Positions 1-9,642 of a stretch of DNA of 64,000 nucleotides are shown here, piece by piece. This stretch comes from Nitrospirota bacterium (GTDB lineage: Bacteria > Nitrospirota > Leptospirillia > Leptospirillales > Leptospirillaceae), in assembly GCA_021785195.1 (NCBI GenBank), contig JAJYGC010000009.1:248001-312000 (forward strand), in the 5' to 3' direction. The notes beneath the pieces are model-generated. The model saw only the letters and a list, made by a program, of their open reading frames with translations, did no database searches and was not told the origin of the DNA. Every line of letters starts with the position of its first letter. The stretch's first letter is position 1. The position numbers and the translations under genes are program-made.

Positions 1-518
1 TTGAGGGCCAGGGACTGTATATAGGCTGCGGCATCGTTTTCCAGTTTTCGGGCCATGACCAGATCAGGGTGCTCTCCTTGAAGAAAAACGGGGTGGGCGG
101 ATCCGACATTTGTTCCGGGCGCCATCGCCGCCAGGGAAGAGGCGTATAAGATGAACACTCCCGCCGAAGCGGCACGGCTTCCGGACGGAGCGACATAAAC
201 AATGACTGGAAGGGGAGAGGCAAAAATCCTTTTCACCATGGAACGCATGGAGGTAGAAAGCCCTCCTGGCGTATCGAGCCTGAAGATGAGCGCCAAATCA
301 TTTTCCTGGCGGGCCCGTTGGAGTCCCGCCTTGAGGTACTGGTCGGAAACGGGATTGATTGCCCCATGATAGTCCAGTACCAGAACTCCCTGTGACGGAT
401 TGGCCCCGCTTGCAAAAGGCGGGATGGCCATGGGGAGGACTGATGCGACCAGGATGAAAAGGAGCGCTGTTTTGAGCGAGAACATTGTTCGGGCCCTTTT
501 TGGGTGGGAAGACTCCAT
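1..518 (-). CDS. NfeD-type membrane serine protease (ClpP class), partial
   Basis: Only the N-terminal ~172 residues are in the window; the gene runs off the left edge and is therefore missing from the ORF track. I translated it by hand from an ATG at 518, with AAGAAGGG about 11 nt upstream. A hydrophobic signal or anchor segment (about residues 14-33) is followed by motifs typical of the ClpP-like domain of NfeD proteins: 'DTPGG' and 'SGSRAASAG', where the Ser of AASAG is the expected nucleophile, then 'MAPGTNVGSAHPV'. Family members are membrane-bound endopeptidases working with a C-terminal NfeD beta-barrel domain, often next to a stomatin gene; both would lie outside this window. The family call is firm; the substrate is unknown. 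Confidence 0.85.
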   Translation of the reverse strand, partial: MESSHPKRARTMFSLKTALLFILVASVLPMAIPPFASGANPSQGVLVLDYHGAINPVSDQYLKAGLQRARQENDLALIFRLDTPGGLSTSMRSMVKRIFASPLPVIVYVAPSGSRAASAGVFILYASSLAAMAPGTNVGSAHPVFLQGEHPDLVMARKLENDAAAYIQSLAL

Positions 519-923
519 GTCGCTCGGAACCCTTCTTCATCTTTGGTTCTCTTTGGGGATGTTCCGGCAAGTTGAACTTCCTTCTTTAAACAGTGTCCCC
601 TCCCCGCCTGTTTGTCAAAGAACGGGATCGGTTCCGGATAAGAAAGGGCAAAATCATCGGAGTCCTGCGGAAAGAGGGAGTGGAGGGTCGGTTTTACGGG
701 TTTGCTCCATCTTTATACGAGGGGCAGGCCTTTAAGGGAACATCCTGAAAGGCAAATTTTTTCTCTGGTATTCAGGAGTGGTGGGATTGATGATCGACCG
801 GGAAGGACTTCAATGACAGAAGTTGTTCGCATTAGAACTGCCACATTTTTTGATCACAATCAGTGGTTATTTGGATATTCTGGTAAATTCCTAGGATGAT
901 GGGCTGATTGTTAGCATTGGATT
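519..923. other. Intergenic gap without a supported gene
   Basis: This gap lies between the start of the NfeD-type gene and the stop of the FMN reductase gene, both on the minus strand. The plus-strand ORFs listed here (400..735 and 702..899) read as low-complexity, Arg/Gly/Pro-rich shadow translations without a ribosome-binding site. I see no strong terminator hairpin. Confidence 0.5.
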
Positions 924-1496
924 CTACTGAGCCATTTCGGATGCTTTCTGAACGGACCACAGGAGGTCGAGGATCAAGTCATCCGCTCTTTTCTGTAGGG
1001 ACTCCCTCTGGGGTGTTCCGTTTTCGTCCAGCATGTCTTCGATGTTTCCGATCGGAAGCCTTGTCGGAACCGGGTTTGCCCCCATTGCGAGAAGGACCAG
1101 CCTCAACTGGGCCAATGCATTGATCCCACCATAGGCTCCATTTGAAACGGTGACAATCGCCACGGGTTTCCGGTGGAACTCTTCATAAAGATAATCGAGG
1201 GCATTTTTGAGGACACCTGGAATTCCGTTGTTATATTCAGGACTTACAAGAACAAGGCCATCCCCGTACCGGATCTTGTCCGCAAGAAACTGAAGGCCGG
1301 GGGGAGGGTCTTCCCTATGTCCGAGTCGTTCTTCCATGATGGGAAGATTGATCTCCCTCAGGTCGAGAAGCTCGGAGAGGATCTTTCCTGTTGCCTCCAT
1401 CCGGTTCTTGACGAACAGGGCGGCCTTGGGTGTCTGCCTTCCCCTCCGGACGCTCCCGATCAAAACGGGAATTTTCCATAGGGTCCTGGAAGCCAT
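924..1496 (-). CDS. NAD(P)H-dependent FMN reductase family protein
   Basis: A 190-residue flavodoxin-like protein of the NADPH-dependent FMN reductase family (azoreductase/chromate-reductase-like). The N-terminal 'IPVLIGSVRRGRQTPK' is the phosphate-binding loop that holds FMN. 'LVSPEYNNGIPGVLKNALDYL' (quoted here as the conserved SPEYN...NALD pattern) is the second flavin-binding loop, and 'VSNGAYGG' the third. I chose ATG 1496 rather than the listed TTG at 1526 because GGAGGAAC lies about 9 nt upstream of it. The gene lies downstream of an MFS transporter on the same strand with a ~170-nt gap, so co-transcription is possible but not shown. The physiological acceptor (flavin, quinone or metal) cannot be told from sequence. 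Confidence 0.9.
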   Translation of the reverse strand: MASRTLWKIPVLIGSVRRGRQTPKAALFVKNRMEATGKILSELLDLREINLPIMEERLGHREDPPPGLQFLADKIRYGDGLVLVSPEYNNGIPGVLKNALDYLYEEFHRKPVAIVTVSNGAYGGINALAQLRLVLLAMGANPVPTRLPIGNIEDMLDENGTPQRESLQKRADDLILDLLWSVQKASEMAQ

Positions 1497-1666
1497 CGGG
1501 TTTGGTTCCTCCGTGGTTGGAATCAAGGGGATTAAAGGGCAAGGAATTTTCGGATGACCTCCCGGAGGAACCCGAGGGAGGACTCTTCATAAAGAAAAAC
1601 CCTCCCAAGTCTATACCGATTGAAAAACGATTGGCAATCACCCCTGTGGAGGGGAAAAGGACGATG

Positions 1667-2884
1667 CTACAAAAGGGGTTTTCGGTCAGCTTTCCGGGCG
1701 AGGACGAGTCCTGTGGGGATGGCAAGAAAGAGGAGTCCCGCCGAGAGGAAAAATGGAAATCCGCTGGAGTAGGAGATCAGGATGGGTCCCAGGAAGGCTC
1801 CGAGAGAACTTCCCGCATCTCCGAAAAACTGAAGGGATGCGACGGCCCGGCCCCGGGCTTCCGCCTTGACTGATCGATCTACCAGAAGGAGAAGGTTGAT
1901 CCATACGGATCCGCCCCCGGCTCCAATCAGGATCAGCGCCGCCAGAAGCCAATTCCCTTCATGGTGAATCCCGATCAGGATGAATCCTGCAAGCAGGAGG
2001 ACAAATCCCATCGACGCGTGGAGGGCCGGACGTTCCCATCGGTCCACAATCCTTCCTGTCACCAGCGAGACCCCCGCCGAACAGAAGGCTTCCAGTGCGA
2101 ACAGGAGCCCAGCGGTTCCCTGGGAGCCGAGGTGGAGGAGGGAAAGGTGGATCTGGCGGACCCAGAGAACCAGCGTGGCGAGGAGAACCCCCTGAAGGGC
2201 GAATGTATAGACCACCATCATGGCAAAGACGGGGATAAGGTCTCGTCTGGCACTTTTCAGAAAGGAAAAGCCTCTGGTGGGGGCGGAAGGAACGTTGGCC
2301 CGGATGTCGGGAAGGGTCGGCAGTGCGATCAAGACGGCTACGATGAGGGCTCCCATCGCAAGAAGGAAAGTCTTCAGGTCCCCGAGAAAGACCACGAGGA
2401 CCCCTCCCAGAACGAACCCGAAGGGAGTGCCACTTGATTGGGCTGAGCGGACGAATGAAGTGGCGCGCCCTTTTCCCGATCCTTGCCCGGAGTGAAGGGC
2501 AAGGGTCTGCGCCGAAATGAAAACGCATGCAGATCCAAGTCCATGCAGGATGCGGCCGGACAGAAAGAAGATTCCTTCATGTCCGGTAAGGCTTCCAAGG
2601 GCAAACAGCGCCATGACGCCAATGTTGATCAGCACTCCCGACAAAAAGATCCGTCGGCCCCCGAAGGCGTCGATCGCCACCCCAACCCAGGGAGAAACGA
2701 GCATCCGGACGACCCTGTTTGTCGCCATGATCAGGCCGATGATGTATACGGGAAGTCCGGCATTCAATGCGGCGAGGGGCAGAATCGGGAAGGCCATTCC
2801 CCCTCCGACCCCTGACAGGAGGACACCCGGGACGATCGAGAGGGATGTCCTTGAAGAAAAACGTTCCCCTTCGGGTTCTTTCAT
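1667..2884 (-). CDS. MFS transporter
   Basis: A 405-residue polytopic protein with about 12 hydrophobic segments and the usual major facilitator features. A loop 2-3 motif appears as 'RMLVSPWVGVAIDAFGGRR', close to the family pattern GxxxDRxGRR, and the second half has the related 'LVTGRIVDRWER'. The cytoplasmic centre is short. It sits 48 nt downstream of the RND pump gene, on the same strand, so the two may form one efflux operon. The substrate cannot be predicted; drug or organic-compound export is only a guess from context. The start ATG at 2884 has a weak ribosome-binding site. Confidence 0.9.
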   Translation of the reverse strand: MKEPEGERFSSRTSLSIVPGVLLSGVGGGMAFPILPLAALNAGLPVYIIGLIMATNRVVRMLVSPWVGVAIDAFGGRRIFLSGVLINIGVMALFALGSLTGHEGIFFLSGRILHGLGSACVFISAQTLALHSGQGSGKGRATSFVRSAQSSGTPFGFVLGGVLVVFLGDLKTFLLAMGALIVAVLIALPTLPDIRANVPSAPTRGFSFLKSARRDLIPVFAMMVVYTFALQGVLLATLVLWVRQIHLSLLHLGSQGTAGLLFALEAFCSAGVSLVTGRIVDRWERPALHASMGFVLLLAGFILIGIHHEGNWLLAALILIGAGGGSVWINLLLLVDRSVKAEARGRAVASLQFFGDAGSSLGAFLGPILISYSSGFPFFLSAGLLFLAIPTGLVLARKADRKPLL

Positions 2885-2932
2885 CGGAGGGTCAATCTCC
2901 CGCCGGACAGAAAAGGGAAAGGAAAGAGGGGG

Positions 2933-5900
2933 TCATTTCCCGTTTTTCCGATCCTCTGCGGTGCCGGATCCCATTGGGATCGCATCATGTTCAGGGGCGA
3001 TCGAGCGGTTGAATGCCTCATCGAAGCGGAACCTGTTCGGAACCTGTTTGCGAAAGAGCGCATAAAAAGTCGGGACCAGAAAAAGGGTGCTGAGTGTAGC
3101 CAGCAAAAGGCCGCCGATCACCGCCCGTCCGAGCGGGGCGTTTTGTTCACCGCCGGATCCCATTCCGAACGCCATTGGCAACATTCCGAGGATCATGGCC
3201 GTTGCTGTCATGAGGATTGGTCGAAGTCGGATGGACCCCGCGGCGACCGCGGCTTCCAGGGCGGTCGCCCCTCTCCCTCTTTCCTCGTTGGCGAATGTCA
3301 CGAGCAGGATGCTGTTGGCGGTGGCCACCCCCACCACCATGATCGCCCCCATGGCAGACTCGACGTTCAGGGTCGTGTGGGTGGCGAGGAGCGCAAATGT
3401 CACCCCGGAAAGACCAGCAGGAATGCTGACCAAAATGATGAATGGATCAAGAAATGACTGGAAATTCATGACGAGCAGGAGGTAGACCAGCAAAATTGCC
3501 AGGATCAGACCCATTCCAAAGCTTCTGAAGGACTCGATCATGGCCTGGCTTTGTCCCCTGAAGAGGATCCTGGTCCCGGGCGGAAGGGCCAGGGATCGCA
3601 CGGATTTCTTGATGGCAGAGGTCAGGCTTCCCAGATCCCGATCCTGGGCATTGACCAGAACATCCATCGTTCTCTGGACAGTATAGTGGGTGATTGAGCC
3701 AGGGAGGGATCCTTCCCGAATAGAGGCGATATTGGAAAGATACTGGGTGGTGGGAGGAGGTGCTGCCGCTCCCATTGCAGCCAGGAGAACCTGGGCCGGA
3801 GGAGGGTTGCTGGTCCTGATGGGAAGACGCCGGAGGTCTTCAATGGAGGCAATGGTTTCGGTTGGAGACTGGACCGCAACGATGTAGTTGACGGTGTTTT
3901 TGGGGTTGACCCAGTAATTCGGATTGATCAGGGTGGAGGAGGAGAGTGCCACAAGGAGGTTGGAAGCCACATCGTTCTGGGTCAGCCCGACGAGGAGTGC
4001 GTCGCCGCGTCGCGTCCGGACGAAGAGGGTCGGATAATGCATGACCTGTGGAATCGACACGTCCACCGCACCCGGGATGGCCTGAATGCGTTTCCGGATG
4101 GTGCGGGCCAGGTTGTAGGAGGCGTCCAGATTGCGCCCCTGGATCTGGATGTCAATGGGGGCAGAAAGGCCAAAGTCCAGTACCTGGCTGATGATGTCGG
4201 CGGGTTTGTACCAGAACTCAACGTTCGGGTAATCGGCCTGAAGACGTTTTCTGATTTTTTTCTGGTAATCAAAGATAGAGTGGTGGGGGTCCTTGAGGGA
4301 AATCAGAAAATCGGCATCCATGGGTCCGATGCTGTCTGTCTGGTAAAAGGCCAGATTGTAATAGACCGGGAGACCGATGTTGACATCGACCGATTTGAGT
4401 TCGGCGGGGGGAATGACTTCCTTGATCGTCTTGTAGACCTTTTGGGCGTAGGCGTCTGTCACTTCGATCCGGGATCCGTCCGGGGTCCGCATGTGGAGAG
4501 CGATGAGACCGGCGTCCACCGAAGGAAAGAAATCAACCCCGGTATGGAACAGGAGGATCCCCGCCACGAAAAATGTGGCGAAAGCTCCGGATAACAACAG
4601 ATGTGGCCGTGACAGCGATCGCTCCAGGAGGGTGGCATAACGGGACCTGACCGCCTCGAACATTTTCAGGAAAAGGCTGTTCTGGGAACCCGGCATTCCG
4701 TGTTCTCCGGAAGGGGTGTTTCCGGGATTGAGAGCATCCTGCCTTGCGGGGTGGGGACGAGACTGGTGCAGGATCATCGAAAGTGTAACGACGAGGGTCC
4801 TCGAGAGAAAGTAGCTCGCAAGCATGGAAAAAACCACGGAGAGGGCCAGCGGAGTGAAGAGAAACTGGGAGACTCCCTTCAATAGGATGACCGGAAAAAA
4901 AACGATCAGGATTGCAGAGGTTCCGACGAAAGCGGGAAGGGCGACCTGATTCGCTCCATCCCAGACCGACTTGAGCGGGTCGGGCGTCAGCGATCTGTTC
5001 CGCTCGATGTTTTCAATGGCGACGGTCGCATCGTCAACCAGCATTCCAATCGCAAGCGCCAGTCCCCCAAGGGTCATGATATTCAGGGACTGATGGAAAA
5101 GTTTCAGGAAAAAAAGGGCCGAAAGGATGGAGAGCGGGATGGAAAGCAGGATGATGACCGTCGAGCGGAGATCTCCCAGGAAGAGGTAGATCATGAGCCC
5201 CACCAGGATCGTTCCGAGGGCTCCTTCCTGAAGGACGTCCATCAATGCCCGTTTCACGAAGATGGATTGGTCAAAGAAAAGCTTCAGGTGGACCCCGGGG
5301 GGGAGGAAGGACTCAATCCGGGGAATGGCATGCCGGACGGCCTCGACCACCTTCAATGTCGATGAACCCGCATGGCGGAAGATGGCCAGATAGGTCGACC
5401 TGTGTCCATTGACCCGCACGATGTTTTCCTGGACTGCGTATCCATCATGAACGTTCGCGACATCGTTGAGGCGAACCACGACCCCATTGAGGGCCCGAAT
5501 CGGAAGCCTTCCCAGCCCCTCGAGCGTGCTGGGACTTCCGTTGAGCTGGATGTTGACCTCTTTGGAGCCGATCTTGGCCGAACCGCCCGGAACAATGATG
5601 TTGGAGCGGGTCAGGGTATTGACGATGTCGTTGGGGGAAAGGCCATACCCCGAGAGCTTGTCGGGATTGATGTCAACCATGACCTGACGCATTTTTCCCC
5701 CGAAAGGGGCCGGAGTCGAAAGTCCTGGGACCGTAAAAAGTCCCACCCGGATGAAATTGAGCCCGTAATCGTAGAGCTGTTGCTCGGAATAATGGCTTCC
5801 CTGGACCTCCATCTGGACGACGGGAACATTGGAGGCATTGTACTGGATGATGTTGGGGGGCATCGTTCCAGGGGGGAAAATCCTGAGCAACGTTTCGCTG

Positions 5901-6235
5901 ACGGCGCTGATTTGGGCGATCGCCGCCGCAATGCTTTCCCCTTGGTGAAAGTAGACCTTGATGAGGCCTGTCCCGTTGATGGATTCGCTCTCAATCCGGC
6001 TGATTCCATTGACTGTGGTTGAATAGGCTCTTTCGGAAATGAGGACGATCCGCTCTTCCATGTCGATGGCGGACAGGCCGGGGTAGTTCCAGACTACGTT
6101 GACGACCGGGATGTCAATGGAGGGAAAGATATCCAGGATCATCCTGTTAAAAGAAAGGATGCCCATGATCAGGATGACCGAAGCCATCACGAAGATCGTG
6201 TAGGGCCTTTTGATTGCGATCCGGACCAGAAACAT
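2933..6235 (-). CDS. RND-family efflux permease (AcrB-like)
   Basis: The 1100-residue length and duplicated layout (TM1, large periplasmic loop, TM2-6, TM7, second loop, TM8-12) match RND inner-membrane pumps. TM4 has the paired aspartates of the proton relay in 'GMLVDDATVAIENIER'. TM10 reads 'NSILLVTFANEERG', so the lysine essential in AcrB (LVEFAK) is Asn here, as I recall being common in one large subgroup of RND permeases. The start has GGAGG 10 nt upstream. No membrane-fusion protein or TolC-like gene is adjacent, so the partners must be encoded elsewhere. DUF3105 lies upstream and an MFS gene downstream. The substrate is unknown; the overall pattern is closer to drug or multi-substrate pumps than to CusA-type metal pumps. 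Confidence 0.93.
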   Translation of the reverse strand: MFLVRIAIKRPYTIFVMASVILIMGILSFNRMILDIFPSIDIPVVNVVWNYPGLSAIDMEERIVLISERAYSTTVNGISRIESESINGTGLIKVYFHQGESIAAAIAQISAVSETLLRIFPPGTMPPNIIQYNASNVPVVQMEVQGSHYSEQQLYDYGLNFIRVGLFTVPGLSTPAPFGGKMRQVMVDINPDKLSGYGLSPNDIVNTLTRSNIIVPGGSAKIGSKEVNIQLNGSPSTLEGLGRLPIRALNGVVVRLNDVANVHDGYAVQENIVRVNGHRSTYLAIFRHAGSSTLKVVEAVRHAIPRIESFLPPGVHLKLFFDQSIFVKRALMDVLQEGALGTILVGLMIYLFLGDLRSTVIILLSIPLSILSALFFLKLFHQSLNIMTLGGLALAIGMLVDDATVAIENIERNRSLTPDPLKSVWDGANQVALPAFVGTSAILIVFFPVILLKGVSQFLFTPLALSVVFSMLASYFLSRTLVVTLSMILHQSRPHPARQDALNPGNTPSGEHGMPGSQNSLFLKMFEAVRSRYATLLERSLSRPHLLLSGAFATFFVAGILLFHTGVDFFPSVDAGLIALHMRTPDGSRIEVTDAYAQKVYKTIKEVIPPAELKSVDVNIGLPVYYNLAFYQTDSIGPMDADFLISLKDPHHSIFDYQKKIRKRLQADYPNVEFWYKPADIISQVLDFGLSAPIDIQIQGRNLDASYNLARTIRKRIQAIPGAVDVSIPQVMHYPTLFVRTRRGDALLVGLTQNDVASNLLVALSSSTLINPNYWVNPKNTVNYIVAVQSPTETIASIEDLRRLPIRTSNPPPAQVLLAAMGAAAPPPTTQYLSNIASIREGSLPGSITHYTVQRTMDVLVNAQDRDLGSLTSAIKKSVRSLALPPGTRILFRGQSQAMIESFRSFGMGLILAILLVYLLLVMNFQSFLDPFIILVSIPAGLSGVTFALLATHTTLNVESAMGAIMVVGVATANSILLVTFANEERGRGATALEAAVAAGSIRLRPILMTATAMILGMLPMAFGMGSGGEQNAPLGRAVIGGLLLATLSTLFLVPTFYALFRKQVPNRFRFDEAFNRSIAPEHDAIPMGSGTAEDRKNGK

Positions 6236-6398
6236 TGGGTAAATGCCTCCTTAAAACTCAAAATCAATGAATCCGATGCCCCCGGAGGGAGATTGGGTCA
6301 AAAACTGCCTTTGTTCTTGTGTGCAGGCAGCCAAGTGGTCCGGTTCCTTTTTCGTGGTCTCGAAAGACCCCTAAAAAAGGGACCGGGGAGGAGACCCA

Positions 6399-7052
6399 TT
6401 ACTGGTGGGTGTTCTGGTTGTTCCCAAGCCAGACCGTAATGAATTTTCGAATGGCGGCGTCATCCAGGGTCTCCATGGGAAGAAGACGGGTCCATGCGGA
6501 CAGGACGATCTTCTGGGAAATCCCTGGATTGGGTGCCACGATGACCCCTTTCCCTTCCTCAAGCCCCAGGGAGGGGGAGTAGGTGTCAAAGGAACCGGCA
6601 ATTTTCTGGAGGGAGGCGAGGGTCTTCGGGCAGGTGCAGTTGTACTGTATGAGAATGTTCCCGTGTTCGAGCAGATGAACCTGGATGTAGGCGGGAAGGG
6701 GAGAAGTCGGAAAATAGGTGTCGATGAACTGCTCCATGTGCGGTCCCGATGTGGGGGGATTCGAATTGTACTTGAATCCCTGGAGGCGTGTGAAATCCCA
6801 ATGGTCGTGACCCTGGGAAGGATAAAAGGTTCCGGGGAGGTCTCCGTCACTTACCTGGGCGATGGGAGGGGAGGCGGAACCGGGTGCAGGAACGGATGTT
6901 GCCGGCGGGGTATTTGTGCCATCCATCAGGGAGGGGGCACCCTTTTTCTGATGGCCAATGTAAATGAAGAAGGTGGCCAGGATGGCAAGCACCAGGAACA
7001 GGGGCCATTTTGAAAAAGGAGAGGTTTTTTTTGAGGGCGTAACAGTGGCCAT
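6399..7052 (-). CDS. DUF3105 family membrane-anchored protein
   Basis: A 217-residue protein with one N-terminal TM segment (about residues 15-33), a low-complexity Pro/Ala/Ser linker and a C-terminal DUF3105 domain. Domain hallmarks are 'YNSNPPTSGPHME', 'HLLEHGNILIQYNC' and 'APNPGISQKIVLSAWTR'. The conserved His residues ('SGPH', 'LLEHG') suggest a metal or redox role, but the family has no established function. The domain probably faces the periplasm. The start has AAGGATG close upstream. It lies 163 nt ahead of the RND pump on the same strand. Confidence 0.85.
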   Translation of the reverse strand: MATVTPSKKTSPFSKWPLFLVLAILATFFIYIGHQKKGAPSLMDGTNTPPATSVPAPGSASPPIAQVSDGDLPGTFYPSQGHDHWDFTRLQGFKYNSNPPTSGPHMEQFIDTYFPTSPLPAYIQVHLLEHGNILIQYNCTCPKTLASLQKIAGSFDTYSPSLGLEEGKGVIVAPNPGISQKIVLSAWTRLLPMETLDDAAIRKFITVWLGNNQNTHQ

Positions 7053-7416
7053 GCGTCATCCTTCTTGATCGGCGTTTCGTGCGATGAATCCATAAGACGG
7101 TCTATGCACAAAGCAGGCGTTTTCGGTGAAGTCGAGCGGGAGGGAAATCCTCTCCGGATGTTCCATTATCGCCGGACCCGTCCGTTCGTTCAATCCGCAA
7201 TCTGATGTCTCATGCATTTTCCGGGTTCGGCCGAATTTTCCCCGGTCTGGAAACCTCCGGGCTCCCTTGATCTGTTGGATGGGAGGTCAGAGCCTGTTTT
7301 TGTGAAATGGTCAGGGGCTTCTCCGGGCGGATGGTATTATTGAAGCAAAGAACAGGAAAGAACCGATCATCAAATGTGTAAGCCATGGGAGTTCTTGCGC
7401 CCCAAGGAGGTGTCTG
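7053..7416. other. Intergenic gap between divergent genes
   Basis: Separates the DUF3105 gene (minus) from the carbonic anhydrase gene (plus), so it should carry two divergent promoters. The listed ORFs here are shadows. I could not pick a convincing -35/-10 pair by eye. Confidence 0.4.
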
Positions 7417-8016
7417 ATGAGTCTCAAAGCGCAGTTGGAGTCGGATCAGGGGGAATGGGGAAAGTGGGTTCTGAGGCGTCAACTGGGGATTCCGAACAAT
7501 CGGAGGCTCTGGGTATGCGCCTGTATGGACGAACGGCTTCCGGTGGACGATGTGCTGGGGATTCGGGGAGATCATGGTGATGCCCATGTATTCCGCAACG
7601 CCGGAGGACTGATTACCGATGATGCAATCCGTTCCGCGATGCTGACCTGCAATTTTTTTGGCACTGAGGAGATCGTGATTCTGAACCACACGGAGTGTGG
7701 AATGATGTCCGCCCACGCGGAAACGCTGGTCAAGGCGCTCGAGAAGAAAGGAATCCATGTGGAAAAGGTCCCGATCGATCCTTCCTTGCCGGAGTTGACG
7801 CTTGCCAAGGGGGGGGTTGCGAAGTGGATTCGCATGTTCAACGATGTGGATGAGATTTGTGCCCAGCAGATCGAATATGTTCGCAATCATCCCCTGATTC
7901 CAAAGAATGTTGTGGTGAGTGGATGGGTTTATGAAGTGGAAACAGGGCGTTTGCGGGCCCCGCACAAGATCCTTGCCGAGAAAGTCAGGACAAGCAAGGC
8001 GATGGGGGCCAGGTAA
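7417..8016 (+). CDS. Beta-class carbonic anhydrase
   Basis: A 199-residue zinc enzyme interconverting CO2 and bicarbonate. The zinc and catalytic residues are visible: C36-x-D38-x-R40 in 'CACMDER', then H91 and C94 in 'NHTECG'. The Asp-Arg dyad is intact. A strong ribosome-binding site (AAGGAGGTG) precedes ATG 7417. It is monocistronic, with a candidate hairpin terminator at 8029-8050 and a convergent neighbour. In an autotrophic acidophile it would supply bicarbonate or CO2 to carbon fixation or help pH control; that role is inference. Confidence 0.93.
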   Translation: MSLKAQLESDQGEWGKWVLRRQLGIPNNRRLWVCACMDERLPVDDVLGIRGDHGDAHVFRNAGGLITDDAIRSAMLTCNFFGTEEIVILNHTECGMMSAHAETLVKALEKKGIHVEKVPIDPSLPELTLAKGGVAKWIRMFNDVDEICAQQIEYVRNHPLIPKNVVVSGWVYEVETGRLRAPHKILAEKVRTSKAMGAR

Positions 8017-8028
8017 TTCGGATGGGAT

Positions 8029-8050
8029 GCCCCCAGTGGCAACCGGGGGC
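8029..8050. terminator. Candidate hairpin terminator between convergent genes
   Basis: GCCCCC and GGGGGC arms (6 bp) are separated by 10 nt, just after the carbonic anhydrase stop and before the end of the convergent beta-propeller gene. There is no T-run, so it is a weak intrinsic terminator at best. Confidence 0.4.
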
Positions 8051-8089
8051 TGATTCGTGCGAGTGACGGATCTTTGTTTGATGAATCGT

Positions 8090-9517
8090 TCAGGGAAGGA
8101 GTTTTGAAAGGGGAATGGCCAGGACATGGCCATAAAGGTTGGAAAGGTAAACGGTTCCTCCCACAACGACAGGGGTCGTCGGTCCAAAGCTGCCACCGAC
8201 CGCATTCTCCTTCAGCAGGTGTCCCGTCATCCGGTCAAACACCTCGATGGTTCCGGCCGAGGTGGGAACGATCAGATGGTCTCCCACCACTGCGCCGGCG
8301 GTGCGGGACAGGGAATGAAGCTTGGCGGACCAGATGCGTTGTCCTGTCTTGATCCGGAGGGCGACGATCTCTCGTGAAACGGGGGAGGTCGCATAGACGA
8401 TTCCTTGGTGGATGAGGGGTGTGGCCGTTTTCATGGAAGGAGGGATGTCTCCGGCCGAAAGGGGAACCTCCCAAATGGTTTTTCCAGTCTGCGCGTTCAG
8501 TGCAAATACGAGGTTCCTGAGGGGGGCCTTGTCTTTCCCTGACCGGATGGTGGTTTCAGAGACGACGGTGTACCCTGAAAAAGCGGGTGTGCAGTCACCC
8601 ATCCCGGTCGAATAAACTTTCGGAAACGTCCGGCTCCATCGAACGGATTTTGTTCTCGGGGAAAAAGACAGGAAACGGCTTGGATTTGAAACTCCCAGAT
8701 AAATCCGGTCATAAGCGGACAAGAGGCTCGACATGCTGTCGAATGAACGGATGTCCACATGGGCAATCCGTTGACCGCTGTCAAGAAGGTAGCCATTCAT
8801 GTGTCCGTCTCCTGTCGGTTCCCAGAGGACGGGGGGGATGATCACACCCGTTGCCATCATTTCCCCGCGTGCGTTGGCTTTCCAGATGGTCTTCCCGGTG
8901 TTCAGGTCCAGGGCGTAAAGGGTATTGAGCCCAGGTCCCCTCACCGTCTGTTTCCCCCGGAGGAATCGAACCACATTTTGATAATTGAAGTAGGGGTTTC
9001 CGGTGGAAACGAAGACCCTGTCCTTCCAGACCAGGGGATTCGACATCGTCATGTTCCAGCCGTAATGTGACCAGAGCAGTTTCCCTGTTTTTGCCTCCAG
9101 GGCGTAGGTGTATCCGTTGTCATCCCCAATGATCACCCGTCCCTTGACGACGCTTACGCCGACAGGCATTCCGATCGTATAGGCCGTCACACTGGTGGAC
9201 CCGGAAAGGGGGGGGCCATTCAGGGGCAAGGCCCCGAATCCCTTGAAGTCCCATTGGACACCCCTCTTGAACCATTCAGGATCGGTCTCCAAGGCAGGAT
9301 GAACCGGGTTTCTGAAATTGTTTTCCCCATAAGTCAGCCATTCCTGGGGGTAAAGAGCCTCTTGGGCAGTCCCAAAAGCATTCGGGCGGGGAGGGGATAA
9401 AGGGGGAGCAGCCGATGTAACCGTCCCGACTCCCAGCTGGAGCGCCAGGGCCATCAGAATTCCTTTCAGAATCCGGACTTTCCATAGGGTTGCCCTTGCC
9501 GGGCCGTCCTTTTGCAA
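8090..9517 (-). CDS. Secreted PQQ-type beta-propeller repeat protein
   Basis: About 475 residues. The track starts this ORF at 9643, but I prefer a TTG at 9517. It has GAGGAG about 8 nt upstream and produces a clean Sec signal peptide with a basic n-region ('LWKVRILKG'), a hydrophobic core and 'VTSA-AP' as the likely cleavage site. The mature part contains repeated 'YALEAKTGKLLW', 'YALDLNTGKTIWKA', 'FALNAQTGKTIWEV' and 'ALRIKTGQRIWSA' units, which are PQQ_2/BamB-like propeller blades. Whether it binds PQQ (as a dehydrogenase) or is a structural scaffold is unclear; I do not see the disulfide and Asp pattern of quinoprotein alcohol dehydrogenases. Location should be periplasmic. Confidence 0.85.
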   Translation of the reverse strand: MQKDGPARATLWKVRILKGILMALALQLGVGTVTSAAPPLSPPRPNAFGTAQEALYPQEWLTYGENNFRNPVHPALETDPEWFKRGVQWDFKGFGALPLNGPPLSGSTSVTAYTIGMPVGVSVVKGRVIIGDDNGYTYALEAKTGKLLWSHYGWNMTMSNPLVWKDRVFVSTGNPYFNYQNVVRFLRGKQTVRGPGLNTLYALDLNTGKTIWKANARGEMMATGVIIPPVLWEPTGDGHMNGYLLDSGQRIAHVDIRSFDSMSSLLSAYDRIYLGVSNPSRFLSFSPRTKSVRWSRTFPKVYSTGMGDCTPAFSGYTVVSETTIRSGKDKAPLRNLVFALNAQTGKTIWEVPLSAGDIPPSMKTATPLIHQGIVYATSPVSREIVALRIKTGQRIWSAKLHSLSRTAGAVVGDHLIVPTSAGTIEVFDRMTGHLLKENAVGGSFGPTTPVVVGGTVYLSNLYGHVLAIPLSKLLP

Positions 9518-9642
9518 AATGAAATCTCCTCGGGGATTTGCTTCCTCACGATGAATCGGTTTGAAGCAGGTTGTTGGAAATCCCCCCGCAGCGGGGGAAT
9601 GCAGTCGATTGACGGAAGTGCCATGTTTTGAAAGGACACCCA

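Noticed and set aside
400-735. Plus-strand ORF of 111 residues
   Set aside because: Antisense to the NfeD-type gene, no ribosome-binding site, no recognisable domain.
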